A DNA stretch of 64,000 nt from Bacteroidota bacterium (GTDB lineage: Bacteria > Bacteroidota > Bacteroidia > B-17B0 > Aurantibacillaceae), in NCBI GenBank assembly GCA_013298715.1, contig JAAFIQ010000021.1, positions 1-64,000 of the forward strand, given 5' to 3'. Positions 38,353-47,823 of this stretch are shown one piece after another (within the stretch, counting starts at the first letter, position 1; every line of letters starts with the position of its first letter). The position numbers and the translations under genes are program-made. A model generated the notes under the pieces. That model did not search any database, was not told where the DNA came from, and saw only the letters and a list, made by a program, of their open reading frames with translations.

Positions 38353-41257
38353 GCTCTAATTCTATAGTAATTATTGTACCAGTTTTTGTTGCATCAAGTG
38401 TAGATTTATCAAGCATAGTAACCACTTGTGTTTTGCCACTTAGTTTTGAGTTAATCTCTAAAATTGATTTTATGGTACTTGTTCCTAAAGATTTGTGCCC
38501 AGTTTTTGAGTGTTCTTTTGCTTTAATTAACCCAATACCATCGTCTTCAATAGTAATAAGTAATTTGCTATTAGATTTAGCGAAATTAACTTTTAAGCTT
38601 CCATGTTCTAACTTTGGTAAAATGCCGTGTATAATGCAATTCTCAACATGTGGTTGAATAATCATATTTGGAATTTTTGTTTCAATTTTATCAATTCTAT
38701 CATCTACTATTATGTCATAATCAAATTTACTTTTAAAACGTTCTTTTTCTAATTCTAAATAATAACTTAAGCGTGTAATTTCGTCCTGCAATGTTATTTC
38801 GCGTTGTGCAGCTTTTTCAATTATCATTCTTATGAGGCGCGAAAACTTTGCTAAATATTCACTTGCCTTTAAGCTATTATTGGTATTTATATAATTTTGA
38901 ATAGATGTAAGCGAATTAAAAATAAAATGCGGGCTCAACAAAGCATTCATAGCTTGATGTTTTAATAAATTCATCTGCTGTTCTTCTTCTAATCGTTTGG
39001 TTGCAGTACGTTTTATTTTCTTTAAAACCAAATAACTAATAAATGCAATAACTAATAAACCTCCAATTATAATCAGTATTAACGCAATTGCAGTTTTACT
39101 TAATTTTTTTTCTTTGGTTATTGTGAAAGTTTTAGCGTCACTCCAAACAACGTTATTTATAGAAGTTTGAATCTCAATTTCTGTTTTACCAGCTTCAATT
39201 CCAACTAAATCTAAAAGTGTATTTTCTAATGGTAACCAAGCGCCGTTGTTTTTTTTGTATCTATAAAATTGTTTTGAAGGCTTGTTAAAATAAGGACTAG
39301 AGAAAGCTATAATTGCTTCACTTTGATTAGCATTAAGCTGAATTAGATTGTTGTTAAAATTCAACTTCACTAATCCAGAAGTTATATTTGTAATCACAAT
39401 TGGCTTTAATTTATTTAGTGAGGCAACAATCAGGTCTAACTTCAACATCGCTATGCCTCGAGCTGTGGCAATGCATACCTCGTTTTCAAAAAAATCGATG
39501 TCGCTTACCGAACTTGATAATAAACCCGAAGATTTATTAATTATTTGTAAAGGGTTAAGTTTCTCATCACAAATAACTAAACCATCTTGAGTACAAAGCC
39601 AAATTGAGTTATTGTATTTTTTTAGGCGTTTAACGCCATTTAATTTTACGTTACCAAGTTGTTGAATTAATTGTTTATTAGAGATGTTTGTAATGCCGTT
39701 TTCATGTGCTGCATAAAGCTGATTATCAATAAGAGATAAGTCGGTAATATTAAAATTTAATTCATTTGTGTTTTGAAAATTGTATTTTTTTGTTTCGAAA
39801 GAGTAGATATATAACCCATTATTAGTTGCTACATAAAGCTGGTTTTCTTTCACCAACATGGCGTTTACACTAATTCTAAAGTCGGGAAAAGACACTAAAG
39901 TATCTAAAGTTTTAGAGGGATCTTTATTACATAATAAAATATTTGCATTTCTATCTGCTATAATGGATTGGTCGTTTTTGTATGTGCAGTATTGGTTTGC
40001 TACGATGGGTTTAAATTTGTAAGTTTCTTTTCCGTTTGAGAATATACGTGAGTTCAAATCAAAAGGGCTACTTTTTAAATAATAAATTGTATTAGAATTT
40101 TGGCTCACAGTTGATATTGCTTCTGGAAAAAAATCATCTGGTTTAGATAGAATACTAATAGCGCCATCACCACTATTAAACCCATATAGTCCGTTGTTAG
40201 TAGCTGTTATAACTAGTTTGTTTTTTAGTAAGATTTTATTTACCACAAGCTGTTTCCCATTAAACTGAAAATTAAAATTTAAGAAAGAAGGATTTTGAAT
40301 AAGGTACAAACCTTCGTTAAATGTACCCACCCAAATATTTTCATTCAAATCTTTGTAAATTGTTTTTATCAACGTTTCTGAAATACCAAGTATATCAAAC
40401 ACATTATACGTTTTTCCGTTTTGGTAGAGGTATAAATTTTCATCAGGGTAGGAGGTAAACCAAATTTTATTGTACTTATCTACAACTAGTTTAGTAATGC
40501 TTTTATCGCCACCAAATAAAAATGTTTTACTTTTTGTAGGATATTTTGGCACAATTTCACCTACTAGTTTTTGATTTTGTAGCTGAATTATTTTATTTGA
40601 ACTTCCTAAATAAAATGAGCCATCTGAAGCCTCTGATATTGAATAGACTGGGTTAACCGTAGAATAAATTAATTGTGGATTAGTAGCATCCGTAACATCA
40701 AATAGTCCGTTGTTTCTGCCTACATAAATTTTATTATTTTTTGTTTTGTAAATACAATGGGCGCGGTTAGCAGATTCAGCATTAGCAAACTTGTCTTCTA
40801 AAATATTTCCTGATTTTATGTCAACAATGGTTAATTTTATTCCTGTTACCACGGCATATATAAACTCAGAGGTAACAATAAAATTATCAGCTTTAATATT
40901 AAACCTAAAGTTTTTCGCAAAACTGTAGCGTTTGCTTCCAATTTCATACTCGGCAATACCTTCATTTCTTAAAGCCAAGTAAAGGTTATTTTTAAGCCCA
41001 ATATTACAGTTTAATAAGGCATTACTCTTTAAACTATCAATTGGGAGTTTCGTGAAGTTATAGCCATCATACGAATATATTCCGTTTTGTGTAGTTACAT
41101 AAACTAGGCCATCGTTACTTTGTTCAATATTAAATACATTAGGGTTTGTAAGTCCTTCCTCACTCCCAAGCTTTTGAAAATTAAAAGCAGGATTTTGAGC
41201 AATTAAAAAATTGCAACAAATAATTAGGTAAAAAACTATTCGCCCTTTAAGAAACAT
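38348..41257 (-). CDS. Two-component propeller sensor with LytS-type kinase domain
   Basis: 969 residues. A signal peptide (RIVFYLIICCNFLIAQ) is followed by a long periplasmic propeller with recurring blocks such as GLTNPNVFNIEQSNDG and NIWVGTFNEGLY. A Y_Y_Y-type domain (YFNKPSKQFYRYKKNNG) and a membrane helix near 735-757 come next. The kinase has phospho-acceptor H in LLSPHFIFNSLTS and the ATPase fold (NCIIHGILP, IEDDGIGL). No response regulator is adjacent, so its partner is elsewhere. ATG 41257 is preferred to TTG 41260. It overlaps the next gene by 5 bases. Confidence 0.92.
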   Translation of the reverse strand: MFLKGRIVFYLIICCNFLIAQNPAFNFQKLGSEEGLTNPNVFNIEQSNDGLVYVTTQNGIYSYDGYNFTKLPIDSLKSNALLNCNIGLKNNLYLALRNEGIAEYEIGSKRYSFAKNFRFNIKADNFIVTSEFIYAVVTGIKLTIVDIKSGNILEDKFANAESANRAHCIYKTKNNKIYVGRNNGLFDVTDATNPQLIYSTVNPVYSISEASDGSFYLGSSNKIIQLQNQKLVGEIVPKYPTKSKTFLFGGDKSITKLVVDKYNKIWFTSYPDENLYLYQNGKTYNVFDILGISETLIKTIYKDLNENIWVGTFNEGLYLIQNPSFLNFNFQFNGKQLVVNKILLKNKLVITATNNGLYGFNSGDGAISILSKPDDFFPEAISTVSQNSNTIYYLKSSPFDLNSRIFSNGKETYKFKPIVANQYCTYKNDQSIIADRNANILLCNKDPSKTLDTLVSFPDFRISVNAMLVKENQLYVATNNGLYIYSFETKKYNFQNTNELNFNITDLSLIDNQLYAAHENGITNISNKQLIQQLGNVKLNGVKRLKKYNNSIWLCTQDGLVICDEKLNPLQIINKSSGLLSSSVSDIDFFENEVCIATARGIAMLKLDLIVASLNKLKPIVITNITSGLVKLNFNNNLIQLNANQSEAIIAFSSPYFNKPSKQFYRYKKNNGAWLPLENTLLDLVGIEAGKTEIEIQTSINNVVWSDAKTFTITKEKKLSKTAIALILIIIGGLLVIAFISYLVLKKIKRTATKRLEEEQQMNLLKHQAMNALLSPHFIFNSLTSIQNYINTNNSLKASEYLAKFSRLIRMIIEKAAQREITLQDEITRLSYYLELEKERFKSKFDYDIIVDDRIDKIETKIPNMIIQPHVENCIIHGILPKLEHGSLKVNFAKSNSKLLITIEDDGIGLIKAKEHSKTGHKSLGTSTIKSILEINSKLSGKTQVVTMLDKSTLDATKTGTIITIELEH

Positions 41258-41379
41258 CAATCTCCTAATTTACGAAAAATATTAGAGGCGAAAAGCGGGG
41301 GTAGATGCGAAATAATAAGCTAAGAAAGAGGGGAAAATATCATAGGTTTAAAATTGCGTAATTGTATGAGATTCAATTT

Positions 41380-41876
41380 TCAAAAGCAATACATTTTTCT
41401 GTAACCTTTTAATTGTTTAATTTTTTTCAAATTCTTAGCATTTAAAATCTTGCAAGCATTTGGCTTGTCGTTGTTGAGTAGATGCCAAGTTGTGAGCAAA
41501 ATATCAAAGAAGGTATCAGTTTGCTCATGTGTGATTGATGGGCCACAAATTGAAGATTTTCGAGACGGTTTTGAGAAAGAGCTTGAAATATAAGCTGTGT
41601 CAGCTTTTTGTTGGTATCGATTTTTAATTTGTACCGACTTAAAAAAGTCATCAATGTTTAAGTATCTTTTAGTGTGTATGTTAGAGCAATTGCTCTAAAA
41701 TAATAGTTTTCATAAGCCAAGCTATCCTTTTTTATTGCTTGTGAATATATTTCTATTGCTTTTTCGAAATCTGCACTTATTAAATATTTCATGCCTTGTT
41801 CTTTTAGGGTGGGAATTTCCTGAGAATAGAATCTAAGACAAAGAAGTAATAGTATATTTAGTAATTTTGCTTTCAA
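41380..41876 (-). pseudogene. Probable frameshifted TPR protein
   Basis: TTG 41876 opens a signal peptide (LLNILLLLCLRFYSQ) and one TPR (DFEKAIEIYSQAIKKD, ENYYFRAIALTYTLKD). It then stops at 41658. Two bases out of phase, an open frame continues as LNIDDFFKSVQIKN and ends ACKILNAKNLKKIKQLKG. That tail resembles the ending usual in small Bacteroidota TPR proteins. One indel near 41662 would restore a protein of about 165 residues. The middle of the second part is poorly TPR-like, so further damage or a misjoined frame is possible. Confidence 0.5.
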
Positions 41877-41885
41877 TTTATACTT

Positions 41886-42674
41886 TTAACTAAACTTAAA
41901 ACTTACCCTTCTATTCTTTTGCATTAATTCCTCTTTTTTAGTTTGGTCTTTTTCTAAGTTTATTATAGCAATATCAATTACAGGTTGTGATATGCCTATA
42001 CCTTTTACTGAAATTTTTGATGCCGATATTCCATTTTTTACTAGTTGTTCTTTAATAAAGTTGGCGCGCTTTAACGAAAGATTTTTTATGTCACCTTCAT
42101 TATTGTCACAATGCCCAATTATTTCAACTTTCATCTTGGGATCTTGTTCAATTATTTTTTTCACAACAGAAATAATAGAATCAGATGAAACATGAGTAAA
42201 CATTACCAAATCTTTGTCTCTTTGAGGTAAAGCACTATTTGTTTTAAAGTAAATTTTTGGATGATAATAACAACTGAAATAACAATAATTTGTTATTTCC
42301 CAAGGGTATTCTAACTGTAGATTATAAACTGTATCTGCGTTTAGGTTAATTATTGTTGAAGTGCTTGCAGGCATACCATTACAAGATAGATATCCACAAT
42401 GCTTTACAGTTCCTCCTTTTAATCTATTTAGTGATTCATGGCAAATTAGTACTTCTTCATTAATCCTCTTAAATTGGAATTTGAATTCCCCTTTAGCATT
42501 CGTTTTTGTAGTTAAAAAAATTGTATCATTAAGTTTCAGAAAAACAGAAACATTTTCAAAAAAAACTTCTTTCTCTGCTGGAAAAAGAAGTTTTCCGTTT
42601 ATAGTTAAATTGTTTTGAGAATAAACAGTTGTTAAATTACACAACAATACAAACAATAGAATTAATCTTTTCAT
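41886..42674 (-). CDS. OmpA-like peptidoglycan-associated protein
   Basis: 262 residues. A signal peptide ends YSQ. An N-terminal transthyretin-like segment (LTINGKLLFPAEKE, NAKGEFKFQFKR) precedes a C-terminal OmpA domain with VEIIGHCDNNEGD, LSLKRANFIKEQLVKNGI and QKNRRVSFKF. It probably binds peptidoglycan from the outer membrane side. Its central part is Cys- and Tyr-rich (NYCYFSCYYHPK). It is followed 9 nt later by the frameshifted TPR gene. Confidence 0.88.
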   Translation of the reverse strand: MKRLILLFVLLCNLTTVYSQNNLTINGKLLFPAEKEVFFENVSVFLKLNDTIFLTTKTNAKGEFKFQFKRINEEVLICHESLNRLKGGTVKHCGYLSCNGMPASTSTIINLNADTVYNLQLEYPWEITNYCYFSCYYHPKIYFKTNSALPQRDKDLVMFTHVSSDSIISVVKKIIEQDPKMKVEIIGHCDNNEGDIKNLSLKRANFIKEQLVKNGISASKISVKGIGISQPVIDIAIINLEKDQTKKEELMQKNRRVSFKFS

Positions 42675-42849
42675 AATTAACTTTTAATTAGACGCTCATT
42701 CAAAAGCTAAAGTTAAGAAAAAGAGAATCTAAATTGGGCATATAATAAACTAATATCAAGTTCCTACAATTTTACAGTTAGTGATTTATTTGATAAACTA
42801 AATTGCTATTATTATCAGAAAAACGAAAATCACCTAACCTTTCAAACCG

Positions 42850-43512
42850 TTATACACCACAATCCCTTAAATCGAGAATAGATAAATAAAATTTTTTGTT
42901 CCTTTGGATAAAAAATAACTTAAGCTGAATTAAATCTCCATGTTTCTCTTTAAAGTGAACTACAACACTTTTTGTTAGCTGTTCATCTATATCTCGTAAG
43001 CTTTTTAAATACTCTAAATTTGGCGCTTGCTCCGTTTGTATCTGATTTAGTTTATAGATATCTTGTAAAATAGTTTGCGCCTTTTTTAAATTAAAAATAT
43101 AGAAACCTTCAACTTCAGAGCTACAAGGGTCAAAATTTTCTGGGTTAACAAAGGCATCTTTTTTTATAAACGCAATATCGCGGTACAAAAATAAAAAAGA
43201 TGATTTCCCAAGTAATTCCGTTTGGCTTTGTAATTTTTCCAGAGTTGGTGTAGCTGAAACTCCAGACTCAATGCAATAAACCCCACTTTTAGGGTCAATA
43301 TACTTTTCTAAATAATTAAGGTTAGAAAAAAAATTGTAAAGAATAGAGTCCTCAACATTAAGACTTTTGGCTTTCAAAACTTCAGTATCTAGTTTCACTT
43401 GGGTTATGCTACTATCTTTTCTTTCTTCTGCCTTCTGGGAATGAGATTCATCTTTAGTGGATTGATCACAACTTAAAAATGTAAGTACATAAATAATAAA
43501 TAGTTTTTTCAT
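42850..43512 (-). CDS. Uncharacterised lipoprotein downstream of paaC
   Basis: 220 residues from ATG 43512. That start gives a compact lipoprotein signal (KKLFIIYVLTFLSC). The upstream in-frame ATG at 43548 would add 12 polar residues and spoil it. The mature part is Lys/Glu-rich and mostly helical, with no known motif. It follows paaC by 66 nt in the same direction but has no evident link to phenylacetate. Confidence 0.72.
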   Translation of the reverse strand: MKKLFIIYVLTFLSCDQSTKDESHSQKAEERKDSSITQVKLDTEVLKAKSLNVEDSILYNFFSNLNYLEKYIDPKSGVYCIESGVSATPTLEKLQSQTELLGKSSFLFLYRDIAFIKKDAFVNPENFDPCSSEVEGFYIFNLKKAQTILQDIYKLNQIQTEQAPNLEYLKSLRDIDEQLTKSVVVHFKEKHGDLIQLKLFFIQRNKKFYLSILDLRDCGV

Positions 43513-43578
43513 GAATATTCCTGTATTCAAACGTATGTTATCAGGCATATAAATTCACTTTCTCTCAATACTGCTTTC

Positions 43579-44331
43579 TCACCACTTCGCTTCTGGGTGC
43601 GCTTTTGCTAGGCTTTGCATTTCGGCTAATAAATAACCTAAATGTTCGGTGTGTAAGCCATTTTTACCACCGTCTTGCATAAAGGCATCTGCGGGTATTT
43701 TTAAATTTGCTTCTTCAAATAAGGTAGTAATGGTTTTTGTCCATTTATCTTTTGAGGCATTAATGTTTACGCCTATTCCATTTTCTTCTGCAAATTTTTC
43801 GGTTTCATCGGTAAAAAATAATTCGCCGCTAAAGCGCCATAATTCGTTTAAGGCAGCTTGCGCACGTTGGTTACTTTCTTCGGTTCCTAAACCAAAACGG
43901 GTAACCCAACTGCTGGTGTGGCGGTAATGGTAAGTTACTTCTTTTACCGTTTTTGCAGCAATACCAGCTAGTACCTCATCTGAGCTTTTGCACAATTCAG
44001 TATAATGCAACAAGTCAAAATAATCAACCATTACTTGTTTCACAATGGTTTGCGCATAATCACCATTAGGTTGTTCTACCAATTTGGTGTTCAAAAATTC
44101 GCGCTCGTTTCTAAAATATGCTAAGGTATCTTCGCTCACATTTTCTAAACCGCTAAGTTTAGCAGCGTGTTCTAACAACATTTTGCTTCTACCCAAAATA
44201 TCCAATGCAATGTTGGTTAACGCTAAATCTTCTTCTAAAAATGGGCCATGTCCTGTCCACTCTGTTAAGCGTTGCGAATTTATTAGGCCATTATCGGCTA
44301 AGCGAAGTATAAATTTGTAATGATGATTCAT
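43579..44331 (-). CDS. paaC: Phenylacetyl-CoA epoxidase subunit PaaC
   Basis: 250 residues, normal size. It is the non-catalytic ferritin-like partner of PaaA in the multicomponent oxygenase that epoxidises the ring of phenylacetyl-CoA. Typical blocks are LRLADNGLINSQRLTEW, DLALTNIALDILGRS, YHYRHTSSWVTRFGLG and the C-terminal GLHTEHLGYLLAEMQ. It starts 8 nt after paaB in the same operon. Confidence 0.95.
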   Translation of the reverse strand: MNHHYKFILRLADNGLINSQRLTEWTGHGPFLEEDLALTNIALDILGRSKMLLEHAAKLSGLENVSEDTLAYFRNEREFLNTKLVEQPNGDYAQTIVKQVMVDYFDLLHYTELCKSSDEVLAGIAAKTVKEVTYHYRHTSSWVTRFGLGTEESNQRAQAALNELWRFSGELFFTDETEKFAEENGIGVNINASKDKWTKTITTLFEEANLKIPADAFMQDGGKNGLHTEHLGYLLAEMQSLAKAHPEAKW

Positions 44332-44339
44332 TAAATAAA

Positions 44340-44627
44340 TTACATGTGTTTAATAATATCTGGTACCTGATAAAATGTTGGATGACGAAAAATTTTGTCA
44401 TTTGCAGGTTCAAAAAAAGCGCCTTGATCTTCGGGACTACTCGCCACAATATGTTCTGATTTTACAACCCAAATAGCAGTGCCTTCCATACGGCGCGTAT
44501 ATAAATCGCGTGCATTTTGCAATGCCATTTCTTTATCAAAGGCATGTAAATTACCACAATGTACAAATGGTTGTCCTGCTTTTTTCTGCAGAAATACTTC
44601 CCACATAGGGCCTTGCGTATCGCTCAT
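44340..44627 (-). CDS. paaB: Phenylacetyl-CoA epoxidase subunit PaaB
   Basis: 95 residues, normal length. The small subunit bridges PaaA and PaaC in the epoxidase. The family beginning is clear (WEVFLQKKAGQPFVHCGN), followed by HAFDKEMALQNARDLYTRR and IWVVKSEHI. It lies between paaA (65 nt before) and paaC (8 nt after). Confidence 0.95.
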   Translation of the reverse strand: MSDTQGPMWEVFLQKKAGQPFVHCGNLHAFDKEMALQNARDLYTRRMEGTAIWVVKSEHIVASSPEDQGAFFEPANDKIFRHPTFYQVPDIIKHM

Positions 44628-44692
44628 GTTTTTTTGTTTATTGTATTATTAAATAGTTTATTCTAATAAAGCAGTATTAATTTTTATACTAA

Positions 44693-45637
44693 CTAGGCAG
44701 CTTCTCTTTTTTCTTCTTGTCTTTTAGCAAATGCAGTTGCGGCTGCTCTTACCCATTCTCCGTTTTTATGCGCAGTGTTGCGGGCTTGCAAACGCTCTTT
44801 ATTACAAGGACCATTGCCGTGAATCACGTTTTTAAATTCTACCCAATTTGGTTCGCTAAAATCGTATTCTTTTCTGGTTTCATTCCATTTAATACCTGAA
44901 TTGGTTGGAAAATCTAAACCTAAATATTCTATTTGCGGCACGGTTTGGTTAACAAAACGTTGGCGTAACTCATCATTTGTTTCACGTTTAATACGCCATT
45001 TTACAGCATTATCACTATTAGGGCTTTCAGCATCTGGCGGACCAAACATCATTAATGTAGGAAACCAAAAACGATTCAACGCATCTTGGGCCATTTCTTT
45101 TTGAGCAGGTGTCCCAAACGCCAAGCGGGTCATGGCCTCATAGCCTTGGCGTTGGTGAAAACTTTCTTCTTTACAAATACGTATCATGGCACGGCTATAA
45201 GGTCCGTAGCTTGTGCGTTGTAACATAACTTGATTCATAATAGCGGCACCATCAACCAACCAGCCAATAGCAGCCACATCGGCCCAAGTAAGTGTAGGAT
45301 AATTAAAAATTGATGAGTATTTAGCTTTGCCTGTATGCAAGGCATCCAACATTTCATCACGGCTTGTGCCAAGGCTCTCAGCAGCAGTGTATAAATACAA
45401 ACCATGTCCACCCTCATCTTGTACTTTTGCTAATAAAACCAATTTACTTCTAAGACTCGGTGCGCGGGTTATCCAATTTCCTTCGGGTAACATACCTACA
45501 ATTTCGCTGTGTGCATGCTGTGATATTTGTCGGATTAAGTGTTTGCGGTAGTTTTCAGGCATCCAATCTTTTGGCTCGATCATTTCGTTTTTCGCCAGTT
45601 TGCCTTCAAAAATGTTTTCAAAGTTGTAAGTTTCCAT
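44693..45637 (-). CDS. paaA: Phenylacetyl-CoA epoxidase catalytic subunit PaaA
   Basis: 314 residues. Catalytic subunit with the di-iron site. Visible ligand motifs are [17 protein letters not shown] and [15 protein letters not shown], the E-x-x-H pairs expected in the family. It converts phenylacetyl-CoA to the ring-1,2-epoxide. First gene of paaABC, with a TAAATTTG box 19 nt upstream of its ATG. paaD (iron-sulfur assembly) and paaE (reductase) do not follow paaC here. Confidence 0.96.
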   Translation of the reverse strand: METYNFENIFEGKLAKNEMIEPKDWMPENYRKHLIRQISQHAHSEIVGMLPEGNWITRAPSLRSKLVLLAKVQDEGGHGLYLYTAAESLGTSRDEMLDALHTGKAKYSSIFNYPTLTWADVAAIGWLVDGAAIMNQVMLQRTSYGPYSRAMIRICKEESFHQRQGYEAMTRLAFGTPAQKEMAQDALNRFWFPTLMMFGPPDAESPNSDNAVKWRIKRETNDELRQRFVNQTVPQIEYLGLDFPTNSGIKWNETRKEYDFSEPNWVEFKNVIHGNGPCNKERLQARNTAHKNGEWVRAAATAFAKRQEEKREAA

Positions 45638-45656
45638 AATAGAGAGAATAGTTAAG

Positions 45657-45664
45657 CAAATTTA
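45657..45664 (-). promoter_or_regulatory. -7 promoter box (TAAATTTG) for paaABC
   Basis: Minus strand TAAATTTG, a full TAnnTTTG match, 19 nt before paaA ATG 45637. It shares the intergenic region with the divergent cysteine desulfurase promoter. Confidence 0.45.
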
Positions 45665-45735
45665 CGAATTAAACAGTTAAAAATGAAATTAGTTCATAGT
45701 CGAAAAATATCCTTTCATAAATATGCTAATATTGA

Positions 45736-45743
45736 TAACTTTG
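45736..45743 (+). promoter_or_regulatory. -7 promoter box (TAACTTTG); decides the desulfurase start
   Basis: TAACTTTG is a full TAnnTTTG match, 20 nt before ATG 45764. It lies inside the extra 27 codons of the longer frame that begins at 45683, which argues against that longer start. Confidence 0.5.
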
Positions 45744-45763
45744 CAAATTACATAAGCATAAAA

Positions 45764-46906
45764 ATGAAAGTTTATTTAGATAACGCCGCCACTACCAAGT
45801 TAGATGAAGAAGTTATTAAGGCTATGATGCCAGTAATGATGGAAGATTTTGGAAATCCATCCTCAATACATGGTTACGGCCGTAAGGTGCGCTCTATTAT
45901 CGAAAATAGCCGCAAATCGGTTGCTAAACTTTTAAACGTAACACCTGCCGAAATTTTTTTTACTTCGGGTGGCACAGAGGCTGATAACATGGCTATTTGC
46001 CAGGCGGTTTCTACTTATGGCATTACGCACGTAATAAGTAGTTCTATTGAGCATCACGCGGTAGAGCATACCATAAAAGTTCTAGAAAAAGAAGGAAAAA
46101 TAAAGGCAAGCTGGGTAAAAATTGATAACAAGGGAAATGTAGATTTGAACCATTTGGAGGATTTGTTGAAAAATAACCCTAGAAGCTTGGTTTCGCTAAT
46201 GCATGCTAATAATGAAATAGGAACGTTGCTTCCAATAAAAGAAGTAGGAGAAATTTGTAAAAAATATAATGCACTTTTTCATAGCGATACCGTGCAAACA
46301 ATGGGGCATTACACAATGGATTTAAAGGATATAAATGTGCATTATATTACCTGTGCTGCTCACAAATTTCACGGGCCAAAAGGTGTTGGGTTTTTGTACA
46401 TTCATCACGCACATAAAATTAGTCCTTTTATTCATGGTGGCGCTCAAGAGCGCAACATGCGTGGCGGTACTGAAAATGTGTATGGCATTGTTGGTTTAAC
46501 CAAAGCGCTAGAGCTTTGTTACCAAGATATGGAAGCGCACCAAAATCATATTGTAGAGTTAAAAAATTATTTTAAAACACAATTGCAAAACACAATTGAA
46601 GGGGTAGAGTTTAATGGCGAAACCGATACAGATAAAGCTTTGTACACGGTTTTAAATTGCCGTTTCCCTAAACATAGCGATGCTGAAATGCTACTATTTA
46701 ATTTAGATATTGCAGGCATAGCAGCAAGTGGTGGTAGCGCTTGTAGCAGTGGCAGCAACCAAGGTAGCCATGTGTTGCGCGGTTTAGGAATAGATATGGA
46801 TAGACCATCGGTAAGATTTAGTTTTTGTAAATACAACACCAAACAAGAAATTGATTTTGTAATTAATAAATTGGCAGAATTATTTAAAGTTAAACAAACA
46901 GTATAA
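45764..46906 (+). CDS. Cysteine desulfurase, NifS/IscS family
   Basis: 380 residues from ATG 45764, which gives the classic beginning MKVYLDNAATTKLDEE. The first in-frame ATG at 45683 would add 27 odd residues and bury a promoter box. PLP-binding Lys lies in CAAHKFHGPKG, and the catalytic Cys is in the flexible loop GGSACSSGSNQGSHVL. It mobilises sulfur from cysteine for Fe-S clusters and tRNA thiolation, and may serve MnmA. It is followed 3 nt later by frr. I cannot tell an IscS from a NifS role. Confidence 0.93.
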   Translation: MKVYLDNAATTKLDEEVIKAMMPVMMEDFGNPSSIHGYGRKVRSIIENSRKSVAKLLNVTPAEIFFTSGGTEADNMAICQAVSTYGITHVISSSIEHHAVEHTIKVLEKEGKIKASWVKIDNKGNVDLNHLEDLLKNNPRSLVSLMHANNEIGTLLPIKEVGEICKKYNALFHSDTVQTMGHYTMDLKDINVHYITCAAHKFHGPKGVGFLYIHHAHKISPFIHGGAQERNMRGGTENVYGIVGLTKALELCYQDMEAHQNHIVELKNYFKTQLQNTIEGVEFNGETDTDKALYTVLNCRFPKHSDAEMLLFNLDIAGIAASGGSACSSGSNQGSHVLRGLGIDMDRPSVRFSFCKYNTKQEIDFVINKLAELFKVKQTV

Positions 46907-46909
46907 ATT

Positions 46910-47470
46910 ATGAGCGATATAAAAACAGTACTAGACAACACCAAAACCTTAATGGATAAGGCTATTAACCATTTAGAGAGTGAATTACAAAAAGTACGTG
47001 CAGGTAAAGCTAACCCTGTAATGTTAGAAAACGTGCAAGTAGATTATTATGGAAGCCGTGTGGCATTGAGCAACACAGCAAGTATTAATACCCAAGATGC
47101 TCGTACATTAATTATTCAGCCTTGGGAAAAAAGTATGCTAACCCCTATAGAAAAAGCCATACAAGCCGCAAACCTAGGCTTTAACCCACAAAACGATGGT
47201 GTAATAATTCGTATTGTAGTGCCGCCTTTAACAGAAGAGCGCCGCCGTGATTTAACTAAAACAGCCAAAAGTCTTGGCGAAGATGCTAAAATTGCAACAC
47301 GTAATTTACGCAAAGAAGCAATGGAACAAATTAAAAAATTACAAAAAGATGGCTTGCCAGAAGATGTGGCCAAAGACGGCGAAACAAAGGTGCAAACCTT
47401 AACCGATGCTACTGTAGGTAAAATTGATAAGCACGTTGAGCAAAAAGAAAAAGAAATAATGACAGTTTAA
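46910..47470 (+). CDS. frr: Ribosome recycling factor
   Basis: 186 residues, full length. It splits post-termination ribosomes together with EF-G. The family beginning (LDNTKTLMDKAINHLESELQ), the RAGKANP motif, QPWEKSMLTPIEKAI and RIVVPPLTEERRRDL are all clear. It sits 3 nt after the cysteine desulfurase; the usual neighbour pyrH is not visible. Confidence 0.98.
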   Translation: MSDIKTVLDNTKTLMDKAINHLESELQKVRAGKANPVMLENVQVDYYGSRVALSNTASINTQDARTLIIQPWEKSMLTPIEKAIQAANLGFNPQNDGVIIRIVVPPLTEERRRDLTKTAKSLGEDAKIATRNLRKEAMEQIKKLQKDGLPEDVAKDGETKVQTLTDATVGKIDKHVEQKEKEIMTV

Positions 47471-47823
47471 GATTTTTTAGTTTAAAAATCAAAGAATCGC
47501 TTTTAAAATAACCAAATTTTGCTTTGACTAGAAATGTAATTATTTTATTAGTATTTTCTTTCTTTCAATCGTTTGGACAAGTTTCAAAAATAAAGGTTAA
47601 GAAGTTAGAACCGTCGCCTGCTTTATTTCCGGGTGGCAGAGACAGTTTGACTAAGTATTTCAGTAAGGCAATCGTTCAGAAGTTAAACTTCCGCTCAGAT
47701 AATCCTAAAAAAATCAATTTCCGAGCATGGGTGGATATTAATGAATTAGGTTTGGTTACCAAAGTTGAGTTAACAAATGGTTCTACTATACCAGACATTG
47801 ATACTTTGTTTGTTGATCAAGTA

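Noticed and set aside
41442-41654. 70-codon frame after the small TPR gene stop
   Set aside because: It is the same frame as the TPR gene beyond its stop, with no sensible domain; the alternative frame gives the better ending.
45683-45763. Longer start for the cysteine desulfurase (27 extra codons)
   Set aside because: The extension has no family resemblance and contains a full -7 promoter box; the protein family begins at MKVYLDNAATT.
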